Of a DNA stretch of 6,124 nt, positions 1 through 4,417 are shown in pieces. Source of the DNA: an uncultured Ruminococcus sp. (lineage in GTDB: Bacteria > Bacillota > Clostridia > Oscillospirales > Ruminococcaceae). The position numbers and the translations under genes were made by a program. Each line of letters begins with the position of its first letter. Position 1 is the first letter of the stretch. The stretch spans positions 1 through 6,124 of the forward strand of contig CAJKFZ010000161.1 in the NCBI GenBank assembly GCA_905199285.1. The letters are read 5' to 3'. The notes below the pieces were generated by a model. It made no database searches. It saw only the letters and a program-made list of their open reading frames with translations, and was not told the origin of the DNA.

Positions 1-228
1 GTTGAAAACAAAATTCCTCTTGAACCTATGGAAGTTGCTCATATTATTGAACTTTTGGAATCACAAAATTCCAGTTTATATAATCATATAGAGTTTATGA
101 AACGTTCTTCTTTTAAACGCACATCTACCCTAATCTCTGGGAATGAAGAAATAATTGTTGCTAATAACGTTATTATTAATAAGCTTAATTCTTTATTATC
201 TATTTTAATTTTTCTTGAATCTTTTTAA
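1..228 (+). CDS. Partial small hypothetical protein (5' end outside the window)
   Basis: The reading frame is open from the first base (VENKIPLEP...) and ends at TAA 226-228. An internal ATG lies at 28, but no Shine-Dalgarno sequence precedes it, so I treat the gene as truncated at the window edge rather than starting there. The visible 75 residues look helical: an acidic, Leu/Ile-rich first half (MEVAHIIELLESQNSSL), a Lys/Arg/Ser/Thr-rich middle (MKRSSFKRTS), and a hydrophobic Leu/Ile/Asn-rich end (INKLNSLLSILIFLESF). There are no cysteines and no recognisable family motif. It lies just upstream of the ssDNA-binding protein gene, so it is probably the last gene of the replication/accessory operon if the genome is circular. 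Function unknown. The end could be weakly membrane-associated, but it is short for a transmembrane helix. Confidence 0.55.
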   Translation, partial: VENKIPLEPMEVAHIIELLESQNSSLYNHIEFMKRSSFKRTSTLISGNEEIIVANNVIINKLNSLLSILIFLESF

Positions 229-243
229 CATTACGTTTATTAA
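215..243 (+). promoter_or_regulatory. Weak candidate promoter upstream of the structural operon
   Basis: TTGAAT (215-220) and TATTAA (238-243) are spaced 17 bp apart, and each matches 4 of 6 bases of the sigma-A consensus. The -10 box touches the 242-256 hairpin. In AT-rich DNA such pairs occur often by chance. It is listed only because a promoter is expected before the ssDNA-binding/coat genes and this is the best-spaced pair I can see. Confidence 0.2.
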
Positions 244-256
244 CTGCCGTGCAGTT
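242..256 (+). other. Small perfect hairpin in the leader of the ssDNA-binding protein gene
   Basis: AACTGC (242-247) and GCAGTT (251-256) form a perfect 6-bp stem with a CGT loop. No T-run follows, so it is not a normal intrinsic terminator. It sits between the stop of the upstream ORF (228) and the next gene start (310), and could be a processing site, an operator or a leader structure. A second, weaker hairpin (CCTCG 278-282 with CGGGG 291-295, one T-G pair) lies just before the RBS. In Ff phages the ssDNA-binding protein represses translation by binding mRNA leaders; whether these hairpins have such a role is speculation. Confidence 0.4.
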
Positions 257-309
257 GATATAAATAAAATATTGTATCCTCGGAGATAATCGGGGAGAAA
301 GGAAAAAAT

Positions 310-624
310 ATGCCACAGACAATACTTACAGGCTTTGAAATCAAAGCCGGAAGCTTTCCAAGTAAAGACACTGGGGAGCTTGTTGAATACTCAAAGAGAA
401 TAATCTATTTTATTACTGATTTGGGTGTTGATGATTCTCATATTGGCTTTTCACCTTTTGACGAGACGTTGAAAAGAACTGCTTTAGCTCAAATGCTTAA
501 AGTTCCTGACGATGAAAAAAGCGTAAACGAACGCTTAAAATCTCTTATCAATAAGCCTGTTGAAATTCAGTACGCACCGAGAAACGGTGAACTTGCTGTT
601 GTAGGTTTAAGGGCTTTACAGTAG
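310..624 (+). CDS. Putative gpV-like ssDNA-binding protein (104 aa)
   Basis: This is a small soluble protein without signal peptide, membrane segment or cysteines. The N-terminal half alternates hydrophobic and polar residues as in beta-strands (TILTGFEIKAGSF, YSKRIIYFITDLG). A charged middle follows (FDETLKRTALAQMLKVPDDEK), then a final strand pair (KPVEIQYAPRNGELAVVGLRAL). This fits an OB-fold ssDNA-binding protein such as filamentous phage gpV, which coats newly made single strands and holds them for packaging. Size (gpV of Ff is 87 aa) and position directly before the major coat gene support this. RBS AAAGGA (298-303) is 6 nt before ATG. I recognise no diagnostic motif, so the call rests on size, predicted fold and gene order. 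An alternative is an unrelated small DNA-binding or regulatory protein. Confidence 0.6.
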   Translation: MPQTILTGFEIKAGSFPSKDTGELVEYSKRIIYFITDLGVDDSHIGFSPFDETLKRTALAQMLKVPDDEKSVNERLKSLINKPVEIQYAPRNGELAVVGLRALQ

Positions 625-628
625 TTTA

Positions 629-648
629 AAACAGCTTAATGGCTGTTT
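629..648 (+). other. Intergenic hairpin between ssDNA-binding and major coat genes
   Basis: AAACAGC (629-635) and GCTGTTT (642-648) form a perfect 7-bp stem with a 6-nt loop, starting 4 nt after the upstream stop. It is followed by AATAAAATTT rather than a continuous T-run, so termination would be weak at best. It may protect the 5' end of a processed coat mRNA, since filamentous phages make stable, abundant gene VIII transcripts by processing; that role is inferred. Confidence 0.4.
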
Positions 649-679
649 AATAAAATTTCCGAAAGGAGTGTATTTTAAT

Positions 680-847
680 ATGGAAGGAGCTACAAACATG
701 ATTGCGAGCGCACTTGCTAACGTAAGTACTGTTTTTACTAATGCCGTTTCAATGGTAACTGATAACGCTGTTGCTATGGCATTTGTCGGTATCGCTCTTG
801 CCGGTGCCGGTATTGGACTTTTCAGACGTGTTATCCATATTCGCTAA
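680..847 (+). CDS. Major coat protein, gpVIII-like (55 aa)
   Basis: This is the classic design of a filamentous phage major coat protein. It has an Ala/Ser/Thr/Asn-rich amphipathic N-terminal half (ASALANVSTVFTNAVSMV), one hydrophobic helix at about residues 29-48 (AVAMAFVGIALAGAGIGLF, with small Ala/Gly packing residues), and a short basic tail (RRVIHIR) that would face the DNA. There is no signal peptide, as in the Pf3 coat protein and unlike Ff gpVIII. RBS AAAGGAG (662-668) is 11 nt before ATG 680. The first codons create a second RBS, AAGGAG (684-689), 8 nt before ATG 698, which would give a 49-aa form. It lies between the ssDNA-binding gene and a strong terminator, as expected for the most highly expressed virion gene. 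Confidence 0.85.
   Translation: MEGATNMIASALANVSTVFTNAVSMVTDNAVAMAFVGIALAGAGIGLFRRVIHIR
684..700 (+). promoter_or_regulatory. Second, internal RBS and ATG in the major coat gene
   Basis: AAGGAG at 684-689 lies 8 nt before an in-frame ATG at 698-700, a better spacing than the 11 nt of the upstream RBS/ATG pair (662-682). Initiation here would remove six residues (MEGATN) and give a 49-residue coat protein starting MIASALANVS. Both starts are plausible from sequence alone. Confidence 0.45.
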
Positions 848-869
848 TTTTCTATTTATAATAAAAAAG

Positions 870-887
870 GGCAGGGGGCAGACTGCC
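870..887 (+). other. Hairpin upstream of the gVIII terminator
   Basis: GGCAG (870-874) and CTGCC (883-887) form a 5-bp GC-rich stem around an 8-nt G-rich loop. It lies between the coat stop codon and the main terminator, and may stabilise the 3' end of the coat mRNA. No T-run follows. Confidence 0.35.
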
Positions 888-904
888 AAAGCTTCCGGTT
901 CTTT

Positions 905-933
905 CCTCCTGACTTTTAGTTAGGAGGTTTTTT
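905..933 (+). terminator. Strong intrinsic terminator after the major coat gene, overlapping the next RBS
   Basis: CCTCCTGAC (905-913) pairs with GTTAGGAGG (919-927) over 9 bp with one G-T pair and a TTTTA loop, followed directly by six T (928-933). This is a textbook Rho-independent terminator. Filamentous phages have a terminator at this point, between gVIII and gIII, to keep coat mRNA high and adsorption-protein mRNA low. Unusually, the 3' arm contains the complete AGGAGG RBS (922-927) of the TTG-started downstream gene, so readthrough RNA would have that RBS paired in the stem. Confidence 0.88.
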
Positions 934-934
934 A

Positions 935-2362
935 TTGAAAAAAATATTGTTAATAATTCCGGTTGTGTTCTGTCTTGTTCTTTCGAGTTTGTCAATAATT
1001 CCGGTTCATGCTGCTAATTATTTGGATACTCCGGCAGAATCTTATGAGGGTGCTTCTTTTATGGTTCACCCTTTGGACAATCTTCTTGAAGTTTCCAGAA
1101 ATCCTAAATATTATTTCTGGTATAACACTTATCGAATTAAAGATGATGATAAATACCAAATAGAAACAAAATTCATTTACTATGATGATGAAATAAGTGT
1201 TGAAGAAGATAACGGAGTATATACTATTAAATTTCTTGGTTCTTCTGGTTATAGCTTTTTTGCTGTAGAACATGATTCGTTGCCCGATTATGATTTTAAA
1301 TCCGGTGTTATGTCCCATGATGTTTTAAAAACTATTATCTTTGATTCAAACACCAATGAGCTATTTAGAGTTCGAGACAACGGCGAACAAGTTTCATACA
1401 TAACTGACGGTTTTTCATTCAATGTTTTTGAGACTAATATGTTTGAAGCTGATTCGGGGGATTTAACTGTTGAAATCACTCCGGAACTAAATGGAAAAGT
1501 TTCTAAAACTGTTGAAATGGACGGCACAAAATATGATTATCCTTATTTGCAACTTTATGTTAAAAATAAAAGTTCTCGTGATTATCAGTATGCCTTTTTT
1601 ATCGTTAATAAAGGCGAGAAAATTAATTATGAAGATATTTTATTAGGTGATAAAGTAAAAAATGACGGTTATGCTAACGGTCGTTTTTATTCTAATAATC
1701 CTGTTTTTGCTTATGTAACTACTAATTGGTTTTTTACTACTCTAAACGGCGATGTTTTTAAGGTTAATGCTCCTAGTGCTTGGCATTTCGTTGGTGCTGG
1801 CGATACTCAAGGTGTTCCTTTGCTCTGGGATAAAATGAAATTAAAAAAAGATGTTGAATATGATGTTGTTGTTTTAGCTTGTAAATTAAATCCTTACAAC
1901 GGTTTAAAATCCGATTGTCCTATAGCTTTTGTTGGTGATTCTACCTTTTTAGGCAATGAAGAATATCCTTTTGAACTTTATCGCAGCACTTTTACTATGG
2001 ATTCTGATACTCCTTTTGACGGTTCTTCTCCTACTACTTCTAACGGTCAAATTCCTTATGATCCTGATGCTAATATTAATGATATGTATGATAATTTAAA
2101 AGGTTATTATGATAGAAAAAATGATAATAAATTAGTTATTACTGATTCCGGTTCTAAGTTTGGCGATTATTCCAGCGGTAATATATACGATTATTATCCC
2201 TCTGGCTCTTCATCCTCTTATAATTCTATTCTTTCAGATATTCGAGGTTTTTTCAAATTCATTTCTACTACTCTTGGATATTTTCCGGTTTCTTTTTTGA
2301 GCGTTTTTAATTTTGCTTTAATTGCTCTTTTAATTCTTGCTGTTATAAGGAGGTTGCATTGA
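935..2362 (+). CDS. pIII-like minor coat / adsorption protein (475 aa)
   Basis: The start is TTG at 935, 7 nt after AGGAGG (922-927). Residues 1-26 are a signal peptide (MKK, a long hydrophobic core, then PVHA), with likely cleavage before ANYLD. A large extracellular domain rich in Asp, Tyr, Asn and aromatic residues follows. It has only two cysteines outside the signal, C316 and C328, which could form a disulfide. Residues about 356-430 are a low-complexity Ser/Gly/Asp/Tyr/Asn linker (DGSSPTTSNGQ, PSGSSSSYN). A single membrane helix at about 452-470 ends in a basic RRLH tail. Signal peptide, ectodomain, flexible linker and C-terminal anchor match pIII, which caps the virion tip, binds the host receptor and releases the particle. 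Position after the gVIII terminator supports this. I do not recognise the receptor-binding domain. A host-derived surface protein is much less likely in this context. Confidence 0.72.
   Translation: MKKILLIIPVVFCLVLSSLSIIPVHAANYLDTPAESYEGASFMVHPLDNLLEVSRNPKYYFWYNTYRIKDDDKYQIETKFIYYDDEISVEEDNGVYTIKFLGSSGYSFFAVEHDSLPDYDFKSGVMSHDVLKTIIFDSNTNELFRVRDNGEQVSYITDGFSFNVFETNMFEADSGDLTVEITPELNGKVSKTVEMDGTKYDYPYLQLYVKNKSSRDYQYAFFIVNKGEKINYEDILLGDKVKNDGYANGRFYSNNPVFAYVTTNWFFTTLNGDVFKVNAPSAWHFVGAGDTQGVPLLWDKMKLKKDVEYDVVVLACKLNPYNGLKSDCPIAFVGDSTFLGNEEYPFELYRSTFTMDSDTPFDGSSPTTSNGQIPYDPDANINDMYDNLKGYYDRKNDNKLVITDSGSKFGDYSSGNIYDYYPSGSSSSYNSILSDIRGFFKFISTTLGYFPVSFLSVFNFALIALLILAVIRRLH
2347..2353 (+). promoter_or_regulatory. 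RBS of the pVI-like gene, inside the 3' end of the pIII-like gene
   Basis: AAGGAGG at 2347-2353 is 10 nt before ATG 2364 and lies within the last codons of the upstream gene (it encodes part of IRRL). The upstream stop TGA (2360-2362) is one base before this ATG, so translation is probably coupled. Confidence 0.7.
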
Positions 2363-2363
2363 T

Positions 2364-2720
2364 ATGGATGGTTCTGATCCTATTGCTTTTGTTATTTCTC
2401 TTTTTACTCTTTTAGTTGAGAATCTTTCAAATGAGCTAAAACAATTATTTTCTTTAATAACTAGTCTCTTTGATATGATTATTGATCCTGTTATTCAATT
2501 TGTTCTTAATGTTGTTTTTTTCTTACCTACCGTTAAAGCAGAAGAACAAGGAAATATTATTTTTAATTATCTTTATAAAACTTTTTCCCGTTTTGATTTT
2601 GACAATTATATATTCTTTTTTATCGGATTTGTTTTCTTTATTTTTTGTTTTAAAACAGCGCTTAAAATTATTTCTATTATTTGGGGGTTACATAAATTTC
2701 AAATATCAAACTTGTATTAG
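2364..2720 (+). CDS. pVI-like minor coat membrane protein (118 aa)
   Basis: This is a very hydrophobic protein. It has an amphipathic N-terminal region (residues 7-40, LFTLLVENLSNELKQLFSL), a hydrophobic segment at about 42-57 ending FFLPTVKAEE, and a strong membrane helix at about 82-108 (YIFFFIGFVFFIFCF, then a basic/hydrophobic stretch to IIWG). Ff pVI (112 aa) is similar in size, hydrophobicity and position immediately after gIII, where it forms the terminal cap with pIII. The gene starts one base after the upstream stop and shares the T-rich codon usage of its neighbour. There is no sequence motif to prove the family. A +1-frame ORF continues past the stop, but its translation looks less protein-like. 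Confidence 0.55.
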   Translation: MDGSDPIAFVISLFTLLVENLSNELKQLFSLITSLFDMIIDPVIQFVLNVVFFLPTVKAEEQGNIIFNYLYKTFSRFDFDNYIFFFIGFVFFIFCFKTALKIISIIWGLHKFQISNLY

Positions 2721-2737
2721 ATTTGTGTATAAGGCTA

Positions 2738-2848
2738 ATGAACACACGTCTAACATTTTCCCCATATTCATTTACGATACTTCAAGCGTTTATTGCTATT
2801 TTGGTATTGAGTATAATAATAGGTTTTGTTGTCAGATTACTTAATTAA
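2738..2848 (+). CDS. 36-aa single-span membrane protein (candidate pVII/pIX-like)
   Basis: ATG 2738 to TAA 2846-2848 encodes 36 residues. A polar N-terminus (MNTRLTFSPYSF) is followed by one membrane helix (about residues 14-33, ILQAFIAILVLSIIIGFVV) and a RLLN tail. Size and topology match the tiny tip proteins pVII and pIX of Ff (33 and 32 aa), which start virion assembly. The RBS is weak (AAGG 2731-2734, only 3 nt before ATG). The frame is open upstream to 2696, so a non-ATG start such as TTG 2723 is possible. It fills the otherwise empty gap between its neighbours, and its stop lies just before the next gene's RBS (2850-2854). It could also be the remnant of a frameshifted extension of the upstream gene. 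Confidence 0.5.
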   Translation: MNTRLTFSPYSFTILQAFIAILVLSIIIGFVVRLLN

Positions 2849-2862
2849 TGGAGGTATAAAAA

Positions 2863-3132
2863 ATGGGAGATTTATTAAAATTTGCTTTCACACTGTATAT
2901 TTTATCGCTTGTATTTTCAATGTTCTGCACATTGGTCAGATTCCTTGCCGATGTCCGGAAGTGGCACGACAAAGAAGAGAAAGTGCATATTACACCCTCG
3001 CAATTTGAAGCGGACTTAAACGAGCCTTTGAAAGAAGAGGAAGAAAATAAAGAAAAGGAGGTTGAAGAAGATGCTGGAGAACGTAGAGAACATAATACAT
3101 CAACTTTTTCTATCCCTTGGGGTGAATCTTGA
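2863..3132 (+). CDS. 89-aa membrane protein with acidic cytoplasmic or external tail
   Basis: ATG 2863 follows GGAGG (2850-2854) with 8-nt spacing. Residues 5-28 are one membrane helix (LKFAFTLYILSLVFSMFCTLV), followed by RFLADVRKW. A long charged tail rich in Glu and Lys follows (residues 37-75; KEEEENKEKEVEED is the core), probably helical or coiled coil. No family recognised. It lies in the morphogenesis block before the Zot ATPase, so a minor virion protein or an assembly partner of the ATPase is likely. The 3' end overlaps the next gene by 62 nt, and the acidic codons (GAA/GAG/AAG) contain that gene's RBS, so part of the acidic tail may reflect this overlap. Confidence 0.6.
   Translation: MGDLLKFAFTLYILSLVFSMFCTLVRFLADVRKWHDKEEKVHITPSQFEADLNEPLKEEEENKEKEVEEDAGERREHNTSTFSIPWGES
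3055..3061 (+). promoter_or_regulatory. RBS that fixes the start of the 63-aa gene at ATG 3071
   Basis: AAGGAGG (3055-3061) is a full-strength RBS 9 nt before ATG 3071. The in-frame TTG at 3062 touches the RBS and cannot be used with it, so the gene starts at 3071. The RBS lies within the 89-aa coding sequence. Confidence 0.75.
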
Positions 3133-3262
3133 TTATGTTCCAGAAACTGAATTTGAATGCTTTACTATGGCATTACAGTTTTTAGCTGCTCTTTGGTTTA
3201 TATGGTGGTTCGTTAAAATGATGTATACGCTTATGCGTGGATTTTTGAAAGTAGGTCGTTGA
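3071..3262 (+). CDS. 63-aa single-span membrane protein, overlapping the preceding gene
   Basis: ATG 3071 is chosen from the strong RBS at 3055-3061. The protein has an acidic, amphipathic N-terminus (MLENVENIIHQLFLSLG, DYVPETEFE), one membrane helix at about residues 33-52 rich in Trp/Phe (ALQFLAALWFIWWFVKM), and a short basic end (RGFLKVGR). The layout of acidic N-terminus, one helix and basic C-terminus resembles small filamentous virion proteins, so a minor coat or second coat-like protein is a reasonable guess. The first 62 nt lie in the preceding gene in another frame. The stop TGA (3260-3262) is one base before the ATG of the Zot gene, suggesting coupling. No family motif recognised. 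Confidence 0.6.
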   Translation: MLENVENIIHQLFLSLGVNLDYVPETEFECFTMALQFLAALWFIWWFVKMMYTLMRGFLKVGR

Positions 3263-3263
3263 A

Positions 3264-4073
3264 ATGCATATATTTAAACTTTTATTTGCAAATATCCGTA
3301 TTTTTCCTGAACGTCTTTTGTATTTGTTCTATGATTTTCTTGTATACATATGGTTTAATCTTAGTTTACTTTTCTATGGCTGGGGAATACATTTGTATAC
3401 CGGAAAATTCGGCAAAGGAAAAACAAGTCTTATGGTTATTAAAGCATATGAACTTTGTGAAAAGTATCCTCAATTGCACGTTGTTACAAACTTAAAGCTT
3501 ACCAACTTCCCGGAACACACAAAAATTTTGCCGTTGAAAACTTGTGAAGATATTTTAAATGCTCCGAAAAACAGCCTTATTCTCATTGACGAGATAGGCA
3601 CGCTGTTTAATAGCCGAGACTTTTCAAGCGGTAAAAAAAGCGTTCCTAAAGCCGTATTTCAGCATTTATGCCAATGCAGAAAAAGACATATGATGATTCT
3701 TGCTACTGTCCAAAGGTTTAAATTTCTGGATAAACAATTAAGAGATATTACAGCAACGGTTACAGAGTGTTCCGGCGATCTGCCACATCCTTTTACCCGA
3801 AAATTTACTGCTATGTGTTATGATATTGACGAGTATGAGGCTTATGTTGAAAATCCTTTGTATGTTCCTCGTGTTCATGATTGTTATGTAAAGATTCAGA
3901 CTGATTTTTACCGCCATTTATACGATACAACAGAGCTTATACAAGGTTTGTTAGAACTGGAATATTTATCAGATGAAGAAATATTAAGAAATCAAGGCAT
4001 TATTGATACGTTTGGAGACGGAAGCAAAGAAGGACAAAAAGCGTATAAAAAAGCAACACGCAGAAGGCGTTAA
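3264..4073 (+). CDS. Zot/pI-family phage assembly ATPase (269 aa)
   Basis: This is the hallmark inovirus gene, the inner-membrane ATPase that drives ssDNA extrusion and coat assembly. Walker A is GKFGKGKTS (residues 47-55) and Walker B is LILIDEIG (105-112). A long central region follows with CQCRKRHMMILATVQRFKFLD, where the TVQR stretch matches the conserved Q-R region after Walker B in Zot/FtsK-like ATPases. The C-terminus is basic (KKATRRRR). Ff pI places the ATPase domain first and a membrane helix after it. Here hydrophobic residues about 18-40 (LLYLFYDFLVYIWFNLSLLF) precede Walker A, and no membrane helix follows. No good RBS precedes ATG 3264; the start is one base after the upstream TGA, so coupled translation is likely. 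The 'zonula occludens toxin' name is historical and no toxin activity is implied. Confidence 0.92.
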   Translation: MHIFKLLFANIRIFPERLLYLFYDFLVYIWFNLSLLFYGWGIHLYTGKFGKGKTSLMVIKAYELCEKYPQLHVVTNLKLTNFPEHTKILPLKTCEDILNAPKNSLILIDEIGTLFNSRDFSSGKKSVPKAVFQHLCQCRKRHMMILATVQRFKFLDKQLRDITATVTECSGDLPHPFTRKFTAMCYDIDEYEAYVENPLYVPRVHDCYVKIQTDFYRHLYDTTELIQGLLELEYLSDEEILRNQGIIDTFGDGSKEGQKAYKKATRRRR

Positions 4074-4079
4074 AAAGAG

Positions 4080-4115
4080 GGGAAAGGGGATTCCCCGCAG
4101 GGGTTCCCCTTTCCC
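4080..4115 (+). other. Long GC-rich hairpin after the Zot gene (candidate packaging signal)
   Basis: GGGAAAGGGGA (4080-4090) pairs perfectly with TCCCCTTTCCC (4105-4115) over 11 bp. Inside it CCCC (4093-4096) and GGGG (4100-4103) form a second short stem around GCA. It lies 7 nt after the assembly ATPase stop. There is no T-run, so it is not a standard terminator. A very stable hairpin next to the origin is where Ff phages carry their packaging signal; a minus-strand priming site is the other possibility. The role is inferred. Confidence 0.65.
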
Positions 4116-4121
4116 GCAACT

Positions 4122-4144
4122 GCTGTCGGAGATTGTCCGATGGC
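4122..4144 (+). other. Second hairpin of the intergenic region
   Basis: TCGGA (4126-4130) and TCCGA (4136-4140) form a perfect 5-bp stem around GATTG. Allowing two G-T pairs, the stem extends to 9 bp (4122-4130 with 4136-4144). It lies between the long hairpin and the probable nick hairpin and may be part of the Rep binding region or a minus-strand origin. Confidence 0.5.
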
Positions 4145-4146
4145 TC

Positions 4147-4172
4147 TACCCCCTGTAGCTAATAGGGGGGTA
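4147..4172 (+). other. Probable double-strand origin / nick-site hairpin for Rep
   Basis: TACCCCCT (4147-4154) pairs with GGGGGGTA (4165-4172), one T-G pair, leaving the loop GTAGCTAATA (4155-4164). Known from memory: pT181-family Rep proteins nick within CTCTAATAG in a hairpin loop, and the oriT of Tn916 and ICEBs1, nicked by related Rep_trans relaxases, has a C-run/G-run inverted repeat with CTAACA between the arms. Position by position, 4148-4171 differs from the Tn916 sequence I recall at only three bases. The cut is predicted between T4160 and A4161. A Rep_trans gene lies 236 nt downstream, which supports the call. This would be the plus-strand replication origin. Confidence 0.72.
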
Positions 4173-4213
4173 CAACCTAAATTACAATAAAAATAATAGG
4201 AGTATTAATAACT

Positions 4214-4411
4214 ATGGCAATTGTAAAAACTGGTGTCTGCCCTTCTTGTGGAAAAGACAGAGAACTTGCATATTTTCAATTCGGAATCATAAAAAGCACT
4301 ATGTGCGTACACTGTTTAAAACGATATCTTGATACTGCCGTTATTCCTCGGCTGTTGAAAAACAATAATACCGATGATGATGAATGTCTTATAGGAGTTG
4401 TTGAAAAATGA
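4214..4411 (+). CDS. Small CxxC zinc-ribbon protein (65 aa)
   Basis: Two CxxC pairs, CPSC (C9, C12) and CVHC (C31, C34), are spaced as in a compact treble-clef or zinc-ribbon fold that binds one zinc. Basic and aromatic residues lie between them (GKDRELAYFQFGIIK). The C-terminal part is charged with an acidic run (NNNTDDDE). It is the first gene after the origin and overlaps rep by ATGA (4408-4411), so the two are probably translated together. A DNA-binding regulator or Rep accessory factor is a reasonable inference, but zinc ribbons also mediate protein contacts. RBS AGGAG at 4198-4202. Confidence 0.68.
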   Translation: MAIVKTGVCPSCGKDRELAYFQFGIIKSTMCVHCLKRYLDTAVIPRLLKNNNTDDDECLIGVVEK

Positions 4412-4417
4412 GCGATA
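4399..4417 (+). repeat. 19-nt translation-start repeat, copy 1 (rep)
   Basis: TGTTGAAAAATGAGCGATA covers the end of the zinc-ribbon gene (encoding VEK), its stop, and the start of rep. It is identical to 5997-6015. A similar but shorter version, GTAGAAAAATGA, is at 5600-5611. The repeat reflects the shared junction VEK-stop/ATG-AGC-GAT. Confidence 0.7.

Larger units (their letters stand above)
4074..4213 (+). other. Main intergenic region, origin-bearing
   Basis: This 140-nt stretch is the only non-coding region of notable size and base composition in the window. It has a G/C-tract-rich half with three hairpins (4080-4115, 4122-4144, 4147-4172) followed by an AT-rich leader. TACAAT (4183-4188) could be a -10 box, but no good -35 is visible 16-18 bp upstream. 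The RBS AGGAG (4198-4202) serves ATG 4214 with 11-nt spacing. It corresponds in position to the intergenic region of Ff phages, which carries the origins and the packaging signal. Confidence 0.65.

Noticed and set aside
992..1527. Two antisense open frames (992-1318 and 1288-1527, minus strand)
   Set aside because: They lie wholly inside the pIII-like gene, have no RBS, and their translations look like reverse-complement artefacts of T-rich coding DNA.
2482..2844. 120-aa open frame overlapping the pVI-like gene in the +1 frame
   Set aside because: No RBS precedes its ATG. The 118-aa frame has a strong RBS and a start next to the upstream stop. The 36-aa frame better explains 2738-2848.
2826..3495. 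Out-of-frame ORFs at 2826-3008 and 3259-3495
   Set aside because: They shadow the 89-aa gene and the Zot gene, whose motifs and RBS or coupled starts are clear.
3264..4073. Reading the Zot homolog as an enterotoxin
   Set aside because: The protein keeps only the phage assembly ATPase features. The toxin name comes from one Vibrio phage protein whose C-terminal peptide is not seen here.
4080..4115. Intrinsic terminator after the Zot gene
   Set aside because: The stem is strong, but it is followed by GCAACTGC instead of a T-run, and it sits in an origin-like cluster of hairpins.
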